Shown piece after piece: positions 17,941-26,852 of a stretch of DNA of 64,000 nucleotides. Numbering within the stretch: position 1 is the stretch's first letter; every line of letters begins with the position of its first letter. The stretch is from DATLMR01 sp035634255 (GTDB lineage: Bacteria > Acidobacteriota > Blastocatellia > UBA7656), in contig DASQDI010000024.1 in the NCBI GenBank assembly GCA_035634255.1, forward strand, positions 1-64,000, written 5' to 3'. Made by a program: the position numbers and the translations under genes. The notes under the pieces are model-generated. The model was not told the DNA's origin. It was given only the letters and a program-made list of their open reading frames with translations, and ran no database searches.

Positions 17941-19167
17941 TCAGGCTTCGGAGCAGCAGTTGACTATGCGGTCTATCACGCCCCCGACCAGTTGGTCGGG
18001 AGTCGAAGCGCCCGCCGTTATCCCGACCGTCACCTCGCCGCCCGGCAGCCAGTCCCGCGTGACGACCTCCTCATTCCCGCCCACCGGCTTATGCCTGATC
18101 TCGGACGACGAGATTATGCAGCTCGCGTCGGAGATGTGATATGCGGGCTTGTGCAGGCTCGAAATCTCGACCAGATGGCTCGTGTTGCTGCTGTTGTAGC
18201 CCCCGATGACGATCATCAGGTCGATGTCCTCGCGCACGAGCTTGTTAACCGCGTCCTGCCGGTCCTGGGTCGCCGTGCAGATGGTGTCGAAATGCCGGAA
18301 CCGGTCCTGCGTCGACTCCTTCCCGTACCTCTTCTCGATTGCCTCGCGGAACATGTCGGCGATCTCCAGAGATTCGCTGCTCAACATGGTGGTCTGATTG
18401 GCGAGGCCCACGCGGTTGAGGTCGGTGTCGGGATCGAAGCCGGGCGAGCAGGAGCCCGCGAACCGCGAAAGAAACTCCTCCCGGTCCCCGCCCTCGACGA
18501 TGTAGCGGCAGACGTACTCGGCCTCGTGCTTATCGAGCACTACAAGATAAGTCCCGCCCTCATACTTGAGCGCCTGCGAGCTGGTCGCGCGAGTCTCTTC
18601 GTGCTGGTGCTTGCCGTGGATGACCGCCGTGAACCCTTCGGCCGCGTACCGCTCGACGCGCTTCCAGACCGCGACGACCGAGCCGCACGTGGTGTCGACG
18701 ACGATGCAGTTCTTCTCCTTCAGCTGCCTGTACTCATCCACCGGGGCCCCGAAAGCCGGGATCATGACAACGTCTTCGGAGGTGACGTTCGCGAACCTGT
18801 CGGGGCTGCCGGGGGCGGAGTCGATGAACTCTACACCCATCTGGTGCAGGCGCGTATTCACGCGCGGGTTGTGGATGATCTCGTTGGTCAGGAGGATTCG
18901 CTTATCGGGAAATTTCTGCCGCGTCTCGTAGGCGAGGTTGAGCGCGAAGTCGACGCCATAGCAGAACCCGAACTCCTCGGCCAGCCGGAACCTGAGGCGG
19001 CCCACCTTAAGCTCATGGCCCTGGCTCTTTATCCGGTCCACGAGGTCGCTGTGGTAATCGACCGCGAGGAATTCCCGTATCTCGCTCTTGAGGCCGAAGC
19101 CCCTCCTGACTACCGTGCCTTTGAGGCCGGCGGCCTCTTCCGTCTGATCCGCGCTCTTTATATCCAT
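17941..19167 (-). CDS. ispH: 4-hydroxy-3-methylbut-2-enyl diphosphate reductase (IspH)
   Basis: 408 aa, much longer than the roughly 310-aa E. coli type and similar in size to the cyanobacterial/plant type. The three [4Fe-4S] cysteines are C69 in FGFCYGVD, C161 in DTTCGSV and C297 in FDTICTATQDRQDAV. Substrate motifs TNEIIHNP and GLANQTTML are present. It performs the last step of the MEP pathway, making IPP and DMAPP. The N-terminal 60 residues carry the extra leader seen in long IspH proteins. It shares only 5 bases with the convergent thiO end and has no operon partner visible. Confidence 0.93.
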   Translation of the reverse strand: MDIKSADQTEEAAGLKGTVVRRGFGLKSEIREFLAVDYHSDLVDRIKSQGHELKVGRLRFRLAEEFGFCYGVDFALNLAYETRQKFPDKRILLTNEIIHNPRVNTRLHQMGVEFIDSAPGSPDRFANVTSEDVVMIPAFGAPVDEYRQLKEKNCIVVDTTCGSVVAVWKRVERYAAEGFTAVIHGKHQHEETRATSSQALKYEGGTYLVVLDKHEAEYVCRYIVEGGDREEFLSRFAGSCSPGFDPDTDLNRVGLANQTTMLSSESLEIADMFREAIEKRYGKESTQDRFRHFDTICTATQDRQDAVNKLVREDIDLMIVIGGYNSSNTSHLVEISSLHKPAYHISDASCIISSSEIRHKPVGGNEEVVTRDWLPGGEVTVGITAGASTPDQLVGGVIDRIVNCCSEA

Positions 19168-19208
19168 TTTCCCCCCGAGTTATCGAGTCTAGCAATCGCA
19201 CGGACCAT

Positions 19209-19285
19209 ATGCAACGCGGGCGGCCCCGAGGCCGCGCCGCCCGGCACTAAATGAGAAGGCTGGCCGCGCGGGGCAGCCAGCCTTC
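19209..19285 (-). terminator. hairpin pair downstream of the HYR-domain gene
   Basis: GAAGGCTGGC at 19255-19264 pairs exactly with GCCAGCCTTC at 19276-19285, 26 bases past the HYR stop codon. A second GC-rich stem (GGGCGGC with GCCGCCC, within 19218-19242) follows toward ispH. U-runs are weak, so this is inferred from position and stem quality. Confidence 0.5.
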
Positions 19286-19311
19286 CGGTGAGAGGTTGAG
19301 TCAACGCCCGC

Positions 19312-20742
19312 CTAGTTCGGCGCGGGGCAGACGCAGGGGTTATTGTCGATGTTTCTGTCCGTGATCGGGAATGTCTTGTTCGCCGTGAAGCTCTGGACGG
19401 CGGCCGTGCCTCGCCTGAGGCAGACATCGACCTGGATCTGGACCCTCCGGTCGGGCCTTATGTCTTCGACCGTTACGGAGCAGCCCTTCGTCTTGACTAT
19501 GCCCGTGCCATTCAGGTTGAAATTCTGGCAGCTCGTGAACATGTACTCCCCGGTGGTCAGGTTGACCCTGATGAAGTTGATTATGTTCTCGTCATCCTGA
19601 ATGCATACGAAGCCCGAGTTCACGGTCACGACGAAGCTACAGGTGGCCGTGTTGTTGGAAGCATCCCGCGCGGTGCAATTGACGGTCGTCGAGCCAGTCG
19701 GGAAAGTCGAGCCCGACGGGGGCACGCAGGTCACGGTGGCTCCGGGGCAGTTGTCAGAGACCGTCGGGTTCGGGAAGGTGACCACGGAGTTCGAGGTCGT
19801 GAAGTTCGCCGGGCAGATGACGCTGGGAGGCTGGGTGTCGTTCACCGTGACGGTGAAGCTTACCGTCCCCCCGCCCGCCGTGTTGCACGTGACGTTGGTG
19901 GAGCCGACCGGGAAGAACGAGCCGGAGGCCGGGGTGCACGTCGTGAGCGCGCAGGACCCGCTGCCCGCCGGGAAAGTCACGTTCGCCCCGCACTGGCCGG
20001 GAGTGTTCGACACGGTTATGTTCGGGGGGTTAGCGCAAGGCACCTGGCAGACCTGGACCGTGAACGAACCCGTGTTAGTGAAGTTGTCGTAACCGTCCAT
20101 AGTGCCCAGGAACAGGCGGGTCGCCCCCGGCGGAGCTATCACCTGCTGGGCCACCCCCCCGCTCGTCACCCCGTTCCCGATGAAGAAGACCTGCTTGAGC
20201 TGAGGGCTCAGGGTCAAATAATCACGGCTCGCGGGAGTGCTGAAATCGAGCGTGGGCGGGGCGGGAGTGCCGTTCGGCGCGCCCGGCCCGAGGAACACGC
20301 CGATTAAAGAATTGATAGGAGTAATTATGTTCGATATGCCGTTCTGGGCGCCTACGTCATGGCCGATCACGGTCCCGCCCTCGGGGCCCGTGCTCTCGCA
20401 GCAGCCGTTGTTAGGCCCGTGACTCACGGTACCCGTCACGCTAGGGAACGTGAAGGTCGCGCCCGGCGTCACCATCCCGTTCGCGAGGATCGGGGATTGA
20501 GCCGGGGCGAAGTCGTCCCGGTCGGCCCTCGACCCGGCGGGCATCCCCGCCAGATAAATGTCGGAGGTGCCGGGCACGTTCACCGGGGCGCAACTCGCCT
20601 GCGCCTCCACCGTCTGCCAGCTTGAGTTGATAGGGACGACGACATTAGCTACGAGTACCAGTAAGGTCACGAGCATAAATATTGAGGAACGATACGGAAA
20701 CATAAGGGACCTCGTCTTTACAGTTCTCTTTCCTGAGGACAT
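19312..20742 (-). CDS. secreted HYR-domain protein
   Basis: 476 aa from ATG 20742; a GTG one codon upstream is also possible. AAAGGAG lies just ahead. A basic N-terminus and a hydrophobic run (FMLVTLLVLVANVVVP) form a signal peptide. The centre has a PKD/Ig-like beta region with Gly/Pro-rich loops. Residues about 285-380 form a HYR repeat: PPSVICPANFT, DNCPGATVTCVPPSGSTFPTGSTTVNCTARDASNN, then TCSFVVTV. HYR domains are extracellular adhesive or structural modules. A C-terminal Cys-containing domain of about 90 residues follows. No enzymatic motif is seen. It is likely a surface or secreted protein of unknown partner. Confidence 0.8.
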   Translation of the reverse strand: MSSGKRTVKTRSLMFPYRSSIFMLVTLLVLVANVVVPINSSWQTVEAQASCAPVNVPGTSDIYLAGMPAGSRADRDDFAPAQSPILANGMVTPGATFTFPSVTGTVSHGPNNGCCESTGPEGGTVIGHDVGAQNGISNIITPINSLIGVFLGPGAPNGTPAPPTLDFSTPASRDYLTLSPQLKQVFFIGNGVTSGGVAQQVIAPPGATRLFLGTMDGYDNFTNTGSFTVQVCQVPCANPPNITVSNTPGQCGANVTFPAGSGSCALTTCTPASGSFFPVGSTNVTCNTAGGGTVSFTVTVNDTQPPSVICPANFTTSNSVVTFPNPTVSDNCPGATVTCVPPSGSTFPTGSTTVNCTARDASNNTATCSFVVTVNSGFVCIQDDENIINFIRVNLTTGEYMFTSCQNFNLNGTGIVKTKGCSVTVEDIRPDRRVQIQVDVCLRRGTAAVQSFTANKTFPITDRNIDNNPCVCPAPN

Positions 20743-21127
20743 CACAGACTCCTTTCTCGGGGCAATAAGCCACAGACCGGGAAAATATAACCTGTCTATG
20801 CAAGCCTGCGAACACGAATCTCAATACGCCCAAGTGAATCTCCCGCAAGACTGCCCATGGCTCGATGCTCTTCTACTCTATTTGATGGGAGGAGACGGTA
20901 CGGTACAGCTTATACCATCAAGCTTAAATAGGATTGCGCCTTGACCGGCCGCGCAAGCTGAAAATTTCGCCGCGGTTGGATTCAACGTACCACCCGCCGC
21001 GGCCAATCATATTATTACCCGCCGCCGGAATCAAGACTTTGATCGTCTTATTCGGGCCGACTCGCGAACTTTTTGGGCTTGATTGATCCTGATAGATTTC
21101 GTATTGAAGAATAGTCCGGTATAAACC
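20743..21127. other. intergenic gap with leader hairpin of HYR gene
   Basis: This 385-base gap separates the leftward HYR gene from the rightward glycosyltransferase gene. The HYR leader can fold CACAGAC (20771-20777) with GTCTATG (20794-20800), a 7-base stem with one G-U pair closing a 16-base loop. I see no convincing -35/-10 pair on the minus strand. On the plus strand TTGATT with a 17-base spacer and TATTGA ahead of 21128 is a weak candidate. No ORF here is supported. Confidence 0.35.
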
Positions 21128-22345
21128 ATGCACATTGCCGCACATCCCGAAAGGCGCGACCCGCGACCAGACTCCGCGCACGTCAGGGGCGAGGGGTCCC
21201 GCCCCCTGCGCGTGGCGCTCGTCACGCACTACATGCCCCCGCACATAGGGGGCATCGAGCTCGTCGCGGAATCTCTCTTCCACGCCTACGGGGATTCGGG
21301 CCTCGAAGTCCGCTGGATCGCCAGCCGGGTCCCGAGGGAGACAGAAGCCGCGGAAGGGTCGCGCATCAGAGTGGCCTGCTGGAACGGGCTCGAAAGCCTC
21401 TTCAGCGTCCCCCTGCCCGTGTGGGGGTTGGGCGGCGTGAGAGAGCTTTCGAGGCTGGTCGAATGGGCCGACGTTATCCATGTTCATGACTGCTTATACC
21501 TGGGCAGCGCGCTCGCGGTGCTCTTCGCCCGCAGGTCGGGGAAGAAGGTGCTACTTTCGCAGCACATCGGTATGGTCGCTTATGACTCGGCCCTGCTGAA
21601 CGGGACCGCGCGCCTGGCCTACGGCACTCTCGGGCGGGCCGTGCTTGAGCGCGCGTCGCTCCTGGTCTATTGCACCCCGACCGCGCGCGAGTTCGTCGAG
21701 GGCCTGCTCGGCAAAGAAGTTGACGGGGCCATAGGAATCCCGAACGGGGTCGACGCGCGGCGGTTCCGCCCGCCATCCGAAGAGGAGCGCGCGTCCGCGA
21801 GAAGAGGGCTCGGGCTCGGCGAATCTGACCGCGTCATCCTCTTCGTCGGAAGGCTCGTGAAGAAAAAAGGGATCGAAATCTTCCTGGAAGTCTCCCGCCT
21901 GATGCCGCAGAGTCGTTTCCTCGTCGTCGGCGACGGCCCCCTCGCCGCCTCAATCACGAAGGATTATGGCAATCTCGTCTGGGAGCGTTTCGTCCCCCCG
22001 GATTCGATGCAGGAGATTTATAAAGCGTCGGACCTGCTCCTGCTCCCTTCATTCGGCGAAGGGTTCCCGCTCAGCGTGCAGGAGGCGATGGCTAGCGGGG
22101 TCCCGGTCGCCGTCCCCCGCGGGGAGAACTTCGCGCGAGTCCTTGAGAGCGAGGCCGCCTGCATCCCGGTCGAGCTTTCGGCCCCCTCCATCGCGCAGAC
22201 TTTGAATGATTATTTCAAAGACCCCGCCCTGCTCAGAAATATATCAGGCAACGCGCGTGCGCTCGTCCTGCGCGAGTGGAGCCTTGAGGTGATGGCGGAA
22301 CGGTACCGCGCGGCGATCTCTTCGCTCGTCGAGCCGGGCCGGTAG
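21128..22345 (+). CDS. GT4-family glycosyltransferase
   Basis: 405 aa GT-B protein. An extra N-terminal leader (about 25 residues) precedes the first Rossmann motif LRVALVTHYMPPHIGGIELVAESL. The second half carries VILFVGRLVKKKGIEIFLEV and SFGEGFPLSVQEAMASGVPVAVP, the E-x7-E signature of retaining GT4 enzymes. It transfers a sugar from a nucleotide donor to a lipid- or protein-linked acceptor, in the cytoplasm. It stands at the left edge of the glycan region and converges with the next gene, with 14 bases between stops. Donor and acceptor are not deducible. Confidence 0.9.
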   Translation: MHIAAHPERRDPRPDSAHVRGEGSRPLRVALVTHYMPPHIGGIELVAESLFHAYGDSGLEVRWIASRVPRETEAAEGSRIRVACWNGLESLFSVPLPVWGLGGVRELSRLVEWADVIHVHDCLYLGSALAVLFARRSGKKVLLSQHIGMVAYDSALLNGTARLAYGTLGRAVLERASLLVYCTPTAREFVEGLLGKEVDGAIGIPNGVDARRFRPPSEEERASARRGLGLGESDRVILFVGRLVKKKGIEIFLEVSRLMPQSRFLVVGDGPLAASITKDYGNLVWERFVPPDSMQEIYKASDLLLLPSFGEGFPLSVQEAMASGVPVAVPRGENFARVLESEAACIPVELSAPSIAQTLNDYFKDPALLRNISGNARALVLREWSLEVMAERYRAAISSLVEPGR

Positions 22346-22359
22346 ATGACCGCGCGGGG

Positions 22360-23586
22360 TCACTTTCGATTCATGCCGAGCACGCTGAGGAAGAAGCTCG
22401 AGAAGATGATCTGGCTCCCGAGCGTCAGCGCCGTGACCGCGGGTATGACGACCCGGAAGGTCTCCGAGGGGTTCAGAGAGCCGAAGGAGCTTGAGCTCCA
22501 GTAGATGAATGCGTAGACGGAAGCGCCGAGGCCGAGCAGGACGAGCACGGTCCCGACGATCAGTCCCGCCTCAAGGTTCACGTACCTGAATACCCTCTTG
22601 AGCCGGGGGTCTTCCGGCAGCAACCCTTCGCTTATGGCGAATATCTTGGTGAAGACGGCGAACAGGATGGCCTGAAACCCGATGAACGTCGCCACGGCCG
22701 AATACAAGAGTGTGTGAACGTCGAAGCCGATCCCCCCGACGTGGACCGGGCCGGGCAACAACAGGGCCCCGGTGATGAGCCCGGTCAGCATCAGCAGAAT
22801 GCCCGGCAGCAGGAAGAGCCATCGGGGGCTGAACAGGAGCAGGAACCGCAAATGCCGCCAGCCGTCCCTCCAACTCCTCAGGTGCGGCGGGCGGCTCCGC
22901 CCGTCGGGTGAGAGCGTAGTCGGGACTTCGGAGACCCTGAGCTTATGGAGGGTCGCCTTGACCACCATCTCGCTCGCGAACTCCATCCCGGTCGTCTTCA
23001 GGTCGAGCCGCAGGATGGCCTCTTTGTCGAAAGCGCGCATGCCGCAGTGGAAGTCCCCGCACGGGCTGCGGAAGAATAGGCGGCCTATGCCCGTCAGGAC
23101 CGGATTCCCGAGGTACCTGTGAAGGTTCGGCATGGCCCCCGGCTTGATGCCGCCTTTGAACCGGTTCCCCATGACCAGTTCGTACCCGGCCCGCAGCTTC
23201 TCCACGAAAGGGCCGATCTCCCCGAAGTCGTAACTCTCGTCGGCGTCACCCATCAGCACGTACTTCCCGCGCGCGGAGAGAATGCCGCCCATCAACGCGC
23301 TCCCATACCCGCGCGACTCCACCGAGACGACCCGCGCGCCCATCTCCGCCGCCAACCTCTGCGAGCCATCCGTGCTCCCGTTGTCGGCGACTATCACCTC
23401 GCCGGAGATGTTGTTGGACCTGAGCGCGCCGAAGGCTTTTTTGATGCAGGCCTCAAGCGTCTCCGCCTCGTTAAGGCAGGGCATCACGATGGACAACTCG
23501 ACCACCGGCCGTTCGTCCGCCCGGCCGGTGGTGCCTTCGAGAGTCTGGCCGGAGCGGTGGATCGGGGGTTGTTCTTTCGCTGACAT
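22360..23586 (-). CDS. GT2-family glycosyltransferase with C-terminal TM helices
   Basis: 408 aa. The GT-A fold begins at about residue 30: VVELSIVMPCLNEAETLEACI, GEVIVADNGSTDGS, YVLMGDADESYDF (the metal-binding acidic motif) and MGNRFKGGI. A dolichol-phosphate-mannose-synthase-like arrangement continues into four hydrophobic segments after residue 255 (WLFLLPGILLMLTG and onward). Such enzymes typically load a sugar onto undecaprenyl phosphate at the membrane. It is divergent from the YfhO-like gene, and together with the TMTC-like and ArnT-like proteins it could supply lipid-linked sugar donors; this link is inferred. Confidence 0.88.
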   Translation of the reverse strand: MSAKEQPPIHRSGQTLEGTTGRADERPVVELSIVMPCLNEAETLEACIKKAFGALRSNNISGEVIVADNGSTDGSQRLAAEMGARVVSVESRGYGSALMGGILSARGKYVLMGDADESYDFGEIGPFVEKLRAGYELVMGNRFKGGIKPGAMPNLHRYLGNPVLTGIGRLFFRSPCGDFHCGMRAFDKEAILRLDLKTTGMEFASEMVVKATLHKLRVSEVPTTLSPDGRSRPPHLRSWRDGWRHLRFLLLFSPRWLFLLPGILLMLTGLITGALLLPGPVHVGGIGFDVHTLLYSAVATFIGFQAILFAVFTKIFAISEGLLPEDPRLKRVFRYVNLEAGLIVGTVLVLLGLGASVYAFIYWSSSSFGSLNPSETFRVVIPAVTALTLGSQIIFSSFFLSVLGMNRK

Positions 23587-23776
23587 TGAAACAGGCTCTT
23601 GAGATTAAAGTAGATTATCGAGACTACGCTCCGGAAAGAAACGAATGATAACACACCCTCCCCTTTATTCAACCGGCGGGAACGGGCGGGGGAACATGCC
23701 GGTCCCCATCTTGTCGCCCGTCTTTCGTTGTGTTAGAAGAATCTCTCCTAAACGCCGATCCCATTGCGAGGCACAG

Positions 23777-26011
23777 ATGCAGGCTAGCGAACAGTCCCAG
23801 GAGCCGGGGGAGGTGAGGCCGCCCGCGGAAAGAAGGCGAAGACTAAGGAGGCTGGCGATTTACGTCGCGGTCGCCCTGCTGATCGGGAGCGCGGGGGTCG
23901 CTCCCTTTTACTTTTCCCGGTACGAAAGATCTCCGGACACGGGCGAGGTCAACAGGCTGATCGTCACGCATGATCTGGTGATGCACCTTCCGCAGGCTCA
24001 GGACTTCGACCGGGTGTTGAGGTCGGGCGTCATTTACCCGAGGTGGCTGCCAAATATCAATCACGGCTACGGGGTGGTCACGATGGTATTCTACCCGCCG
24101 GGGCAGTTCTACTTGATGGCGCTCTTCAACGCGATCTTCAACGATTGGGTCAACGGCCTCTTCGCGCTCTCGGCCCTGGGGCTCGCGGCGTCCGGGCTCG
24201 CCTTCTACCTCTACGCGCGCCTCTTCGTCGGGAGGGTCGGGAGCGGGGCGGCATCCATACTCTATATGCTGCTCCCCTTTCACACTCTGAATCTCTACTG
24301 GCAGGGGGCGATCCCCCAGTTTTTGGGCTACGCATTCATGCCTCTGGTCATGTACTTCGCCTACAAGTCGGGGCGGGAAGGAAAGCCCCGGCACATGGCC
24401 GCGCTCGGTTTAATATATGGGCTTTACCTGCTGACACACCTGCCCGTCGCCTATCTTTTCACTTACCTGCTCGCGCTTTACCTGCTCGTCTGGGCGGCGG
24501 CGGAGAGGGACTGGAAAGTCGGGCTCCGAATCTCCACCGGGATGACACTCGGGCTGCTCCTGAGCGCGATCTACTGGCTGCCGGCGGCCCTCGAAACGAA
24601 ATACATTTACGAGTGGTCCACGGAGGCGCTTCCTTATAAGAACACTCTGATAAAGGTCGCCACGCCGGACGGCCCTTTCATGGTCCTGATATTTCTCATA
24701 TTCGGGTTGCAGGTGTTGACCCTTGCGGTCGTCCTCCTTATCCTCGGGCCGTCCGCTTTTAAAGCCCGGCCCACACGCGAAGGCCTGGACCTGACGGACC
24801 CTGACGCGGCGAGGCAGGTGCGGATATGGGTGCTGATGGCGGTGCTCACCACGTTCTTTAACACGTGGCCCGCGTGGTTCATACTGCGTTTGATACCGAG
24901 GCTTCACGTCGCGACCCCCGCATGGCGGTGGCTCGCAATCGCGGGCTTCTTCACCTGCCTGCTCATCGCCGTCGCCATCGAAAGGTTGAGGGCTAAAGCC
25001 GACAGGCCGTCGGCGGCCATCCCGCTCTACCGCGCGGCGGTGGTCGCGGTCTTCATCCTGACCTTCTTCTTCACGGTCCGCTACGTCATCATCGGCGCGC
25101 TTTCGAACCCCACCTACAAGCCGCCCGCCGTTTACGTCGATTCGGGCTTCACCCCGAAGGGCGCCACGCCGCCCGACCAGCTGCCCGATGTCCCGCTCGT
25201 GAGGCTCGTGCCCGAGAGCGCGAAGGGCGAGGTCATCAGGTGGGACCCGCAGCACAGAGAAGTCCGCGTCTCTTCGCAGGGGCCGGGCTTCATGAGGCTG
25301 AAGACTTATAACTACCCCGGCTGGGCCGCGAAGATTGACGGGAAGCCCGCGGAGATAAAGACCGACCTGCACGGCTCGCAGGCCATTGAGTTCCCTCCGG
25401 GCGAGCACAAAGTCGAGCTCACCTTCGGCAACACCCTCCCCCGCACGCTCGGGACGATCATCTCGGGAATCGCCCTGCTCGCGATCTTCGGCCTCACGGT
25501 AGCCGGAAGGTTCGGCGACCGCCTGCCGTTCGCCCCGCGCGGTCAGGGCGCGGGGCGGGCCGTCGAAAGCCCGCGCCCCGCCCCGGTCACGCTCAGGCCG
25601 AAGCTATGGAGCCGGCCCTCGCTCCTGTTCGCGGCGGCGGGCGTGACTGTAGCAATCGTGGCCGCGCTCTTCTTCCTCCCCCGGCCGCCCGCCGACACGA
25701 CGGGCGGGAGCCCCCGCGCGCAGCAGGAGAAGGACGGCCCGAGGATATCTCTCAGGGGCGTCGACCCCGGAACTCCCGTCGCCGTCGCTTCTGATGAGCG
25801 GTCCTTCGACGAGCTGATAGCGGCGCTCTCATCTCAGGACAGGGCGAGGCTACAAACCCTGATCGAATCGGGCAGGGCTTTCAACGTCTCGAACAATGTT
25901 CGGGTTAATATCCTTGGAGGCTCGGGCAGTAAGGTTAAGGTTCTGCTTCTCGAAGGGGAGCGCGCCGACACGGAGGCCTGGGTGCTCGACAGGTGGATTC
26001 AAAACCAGTGA
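23777..26011 (+). CDS. large polytopic membrane protein, YfhO/PTPS-related type
   Basis: 745 aa from ATG 23777, which has GAGG eight bases upstream; a longer reading from 23645 adds 44 residues without a plausible family N-terminus. There is one N-terminal TM helix, an extracytoplasmic stretch with DLVMHLPQAQDFDRVLRSGVIYPRWLPN, then about ten TM helices. A periplasmic beta domain follows (FMRLKTYNYPGWAAKIDGKP...IEFPPGEHKVELTF) and then further TM helices. This layout matches YfhO-like/GT-C membrane proteins involved in glycosylating lipoteichoic or cell-surface polymers. A C-terminal tail of about 110 residues is extracytoplasmic and unassigned. Exact activity unknown. Confidence 0.75.
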   Translation: MQASEQSQEPGEVRPPAERRRRLRRLAIYVAVALLIGSAGVAPFYFSRYERSPDTGEVNRLIVTHDLVMHLPQAQDFDRVLRSGVIYPRWLPNINHGYGVVTMVFYPPGQFYLMALFNAIFNDWVNGLFALSALGLAASGLAFYLYARLFVGRVGSGAASILYMLLPFHTLNLYWQGAIPQFLGYAFMPLVMYFAYKSGREGKPRHMAALGLIYGLYLLTHLPVAYLFTYLLALYLLVWAAAERDWKVGLRISTGMTLGLLLSAIYWLPAALETKYIYEWSTEALPYKNTLIKVATPDGPFMVLIFLIFGLQVLTLAVVLLILGPSAFKARPTREGLDLTDPDAARQVRIWVLMAVLTTFFNTWPAWFILRLIPRLHVATPAWRWLAIAGFFTCLLIAVAIERLRAKADRPSAAIPLYRAAVVAVFILTFFFTVRYVIIGALSNPTYKPPAVYVDSGFTPKGATPPDQLPDVPLVRLVPESAKGEVIRWDPQHREVRVSSQGPGFMRLKTYNYPGWAAKIDGKPAEIKTDLHGSQAIEFPPGEHKVELTFGNTLPRTLGTIISGIALLAIFGLTVAGRFGDRLPFAPRGQGAGRAVESPRPAPVTLRPKLWSRPSLLFAAAGVTVAIVAALFFLPRPPADTTGGSPRAQQEKDGPRISLRGVDPGTPVAVASDERSFDELIAALSSQDRARLQTLIESGRAFNVSNNVRVNILGGSGSKVKVLLLEGERADTEAWVLDRWIQNQ

Positions 26012-26132
26012 GAGGGCGACGGACGAGCCCGCGAATTATGGGGCGTGTAATGAGGCTTATCTTCTAGCCAAACGATGCTTGCCGCGCCCGAACAGCCCGC
26101 CCCGTTTCGAGAAAGACCGCCCGAAAACGGGT

Positions 26133-26161
26133 TTGACATGATCGGCGCAGTCCTATTAAAC
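26133..26161 (+). promoter_or_regulatory. candidate promoter of the sugar-nucleotide operon
   Basis: The 317-base gap before the acetyltransferase gene holds TTGACA at 26133-26138. A -10 is either TATTAA at 26154 (15-base spacer) or TTAAAC at 26156 (17-base spacer); neither is ideal. A small CCCG-AAAA-CGGG stem (26121-26132) lies just before it. No ORF in the gap is supported. Confidence 0.35.
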
Positions 26162-26328
26162 TTCGGCTTATTTTGTAAGCGCCTTTGCCTCGCGTTAGGC
26201 CGATTCCGGGGGCGAAGGACGGAAATTTGAAAGTCAACTTGCCGAAAAGTCCGCCTGACACTTACACAAGCTGAGATGCGTTGGCAAGCTTTGATACCCC
26301 ACAAATGGGTTTCGCCGAGGGAGATTAT

Positions 26329-26817
26329 ATGCCGGTTACCGCGGATGTGCGTTTGGGAGAAGGCGTCAGGATTTTCCAGCCCGATCTGGTTAACCTCTAT
26401 GGCTGCTCGATAGGGGACGAGACGAAGATCGGCGCTTTCGTAGAGGTTCAGAAGAACGCTTTCATAGGCGCTCGGTGCAAGATATCTTCCCACTCCTTCA
26501 TATGCGAGGGGGTCACCATCGAAGACGAGGTCTTCATCGGCCACGGGGTCATGTTCACCAACGACCTGCTCCCGCGCGCCACGACGGCGGAAGGCAAGCT
26601 CGCGGGCGAAGAGGACTGGGAGCTCATAAAGACTACCGTCAAGCGCAGGGCCACCATCGGCAGCAACGCCACCATCCTCGCGGGAATAACCATCGGCAGC
26701 GGCGCCCTGGTCGGGGCCGGGGCCGTGGTCACGCGCGATGTCCCCGATTACGCGATAGTCGCCGGGGTCCCCGCGCGCGTCATCGGCGACGCGCGAGAGC
26801 GAGAGAACAAACAATAA
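26329..26817 (+). CDS. WbpD-like sugar N-acetyltransferase (left-handed beta helix)
   Basis: 162 aa from ATG 26329, chosen because GAGGGAGA (26317-26324) is the best ribosome site; an upstream TTG at 26281 would extend it by 16 residues. The sequence is a string of hexapeptide repeats (IGDETKIGAFVEV, IGARCKISSHSFI, IEDEVFIGHGVMFTN, then IGSNATILAGITIGSGALVGAGAVV), ending in AIVAGVPARVIG. It matches the WbpD group, which acetylates UDP-2-acetamido-3-amino-2,3-dideoxy-glucuronate using acetyl-CoA. It opens a tight four-gene run with the dehydrogenase and aminotransferase of the same pathway. A dTDP-sugar acetyltransferase (FdtC-like) is an alternative. Confidence 0.85.
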   Translation: MPVTADVRLGEGVRIFQPDLVNLYGCSIGDETKIGAFVEVQKNAFIGARCKISSHSFICEGVTIEDEVFIGHGVMFTNDLLPRATTAEGKLAGEEDWELIKTTVKRRATIGSNATILAGITIGSGALVGAGAVVTRDVPDYAIVAGVPARVIGDARERENKQ

Positions 26818-26852
26818 CAGACGTTCGAATTGCCATTCGATTCAGGAGTTTT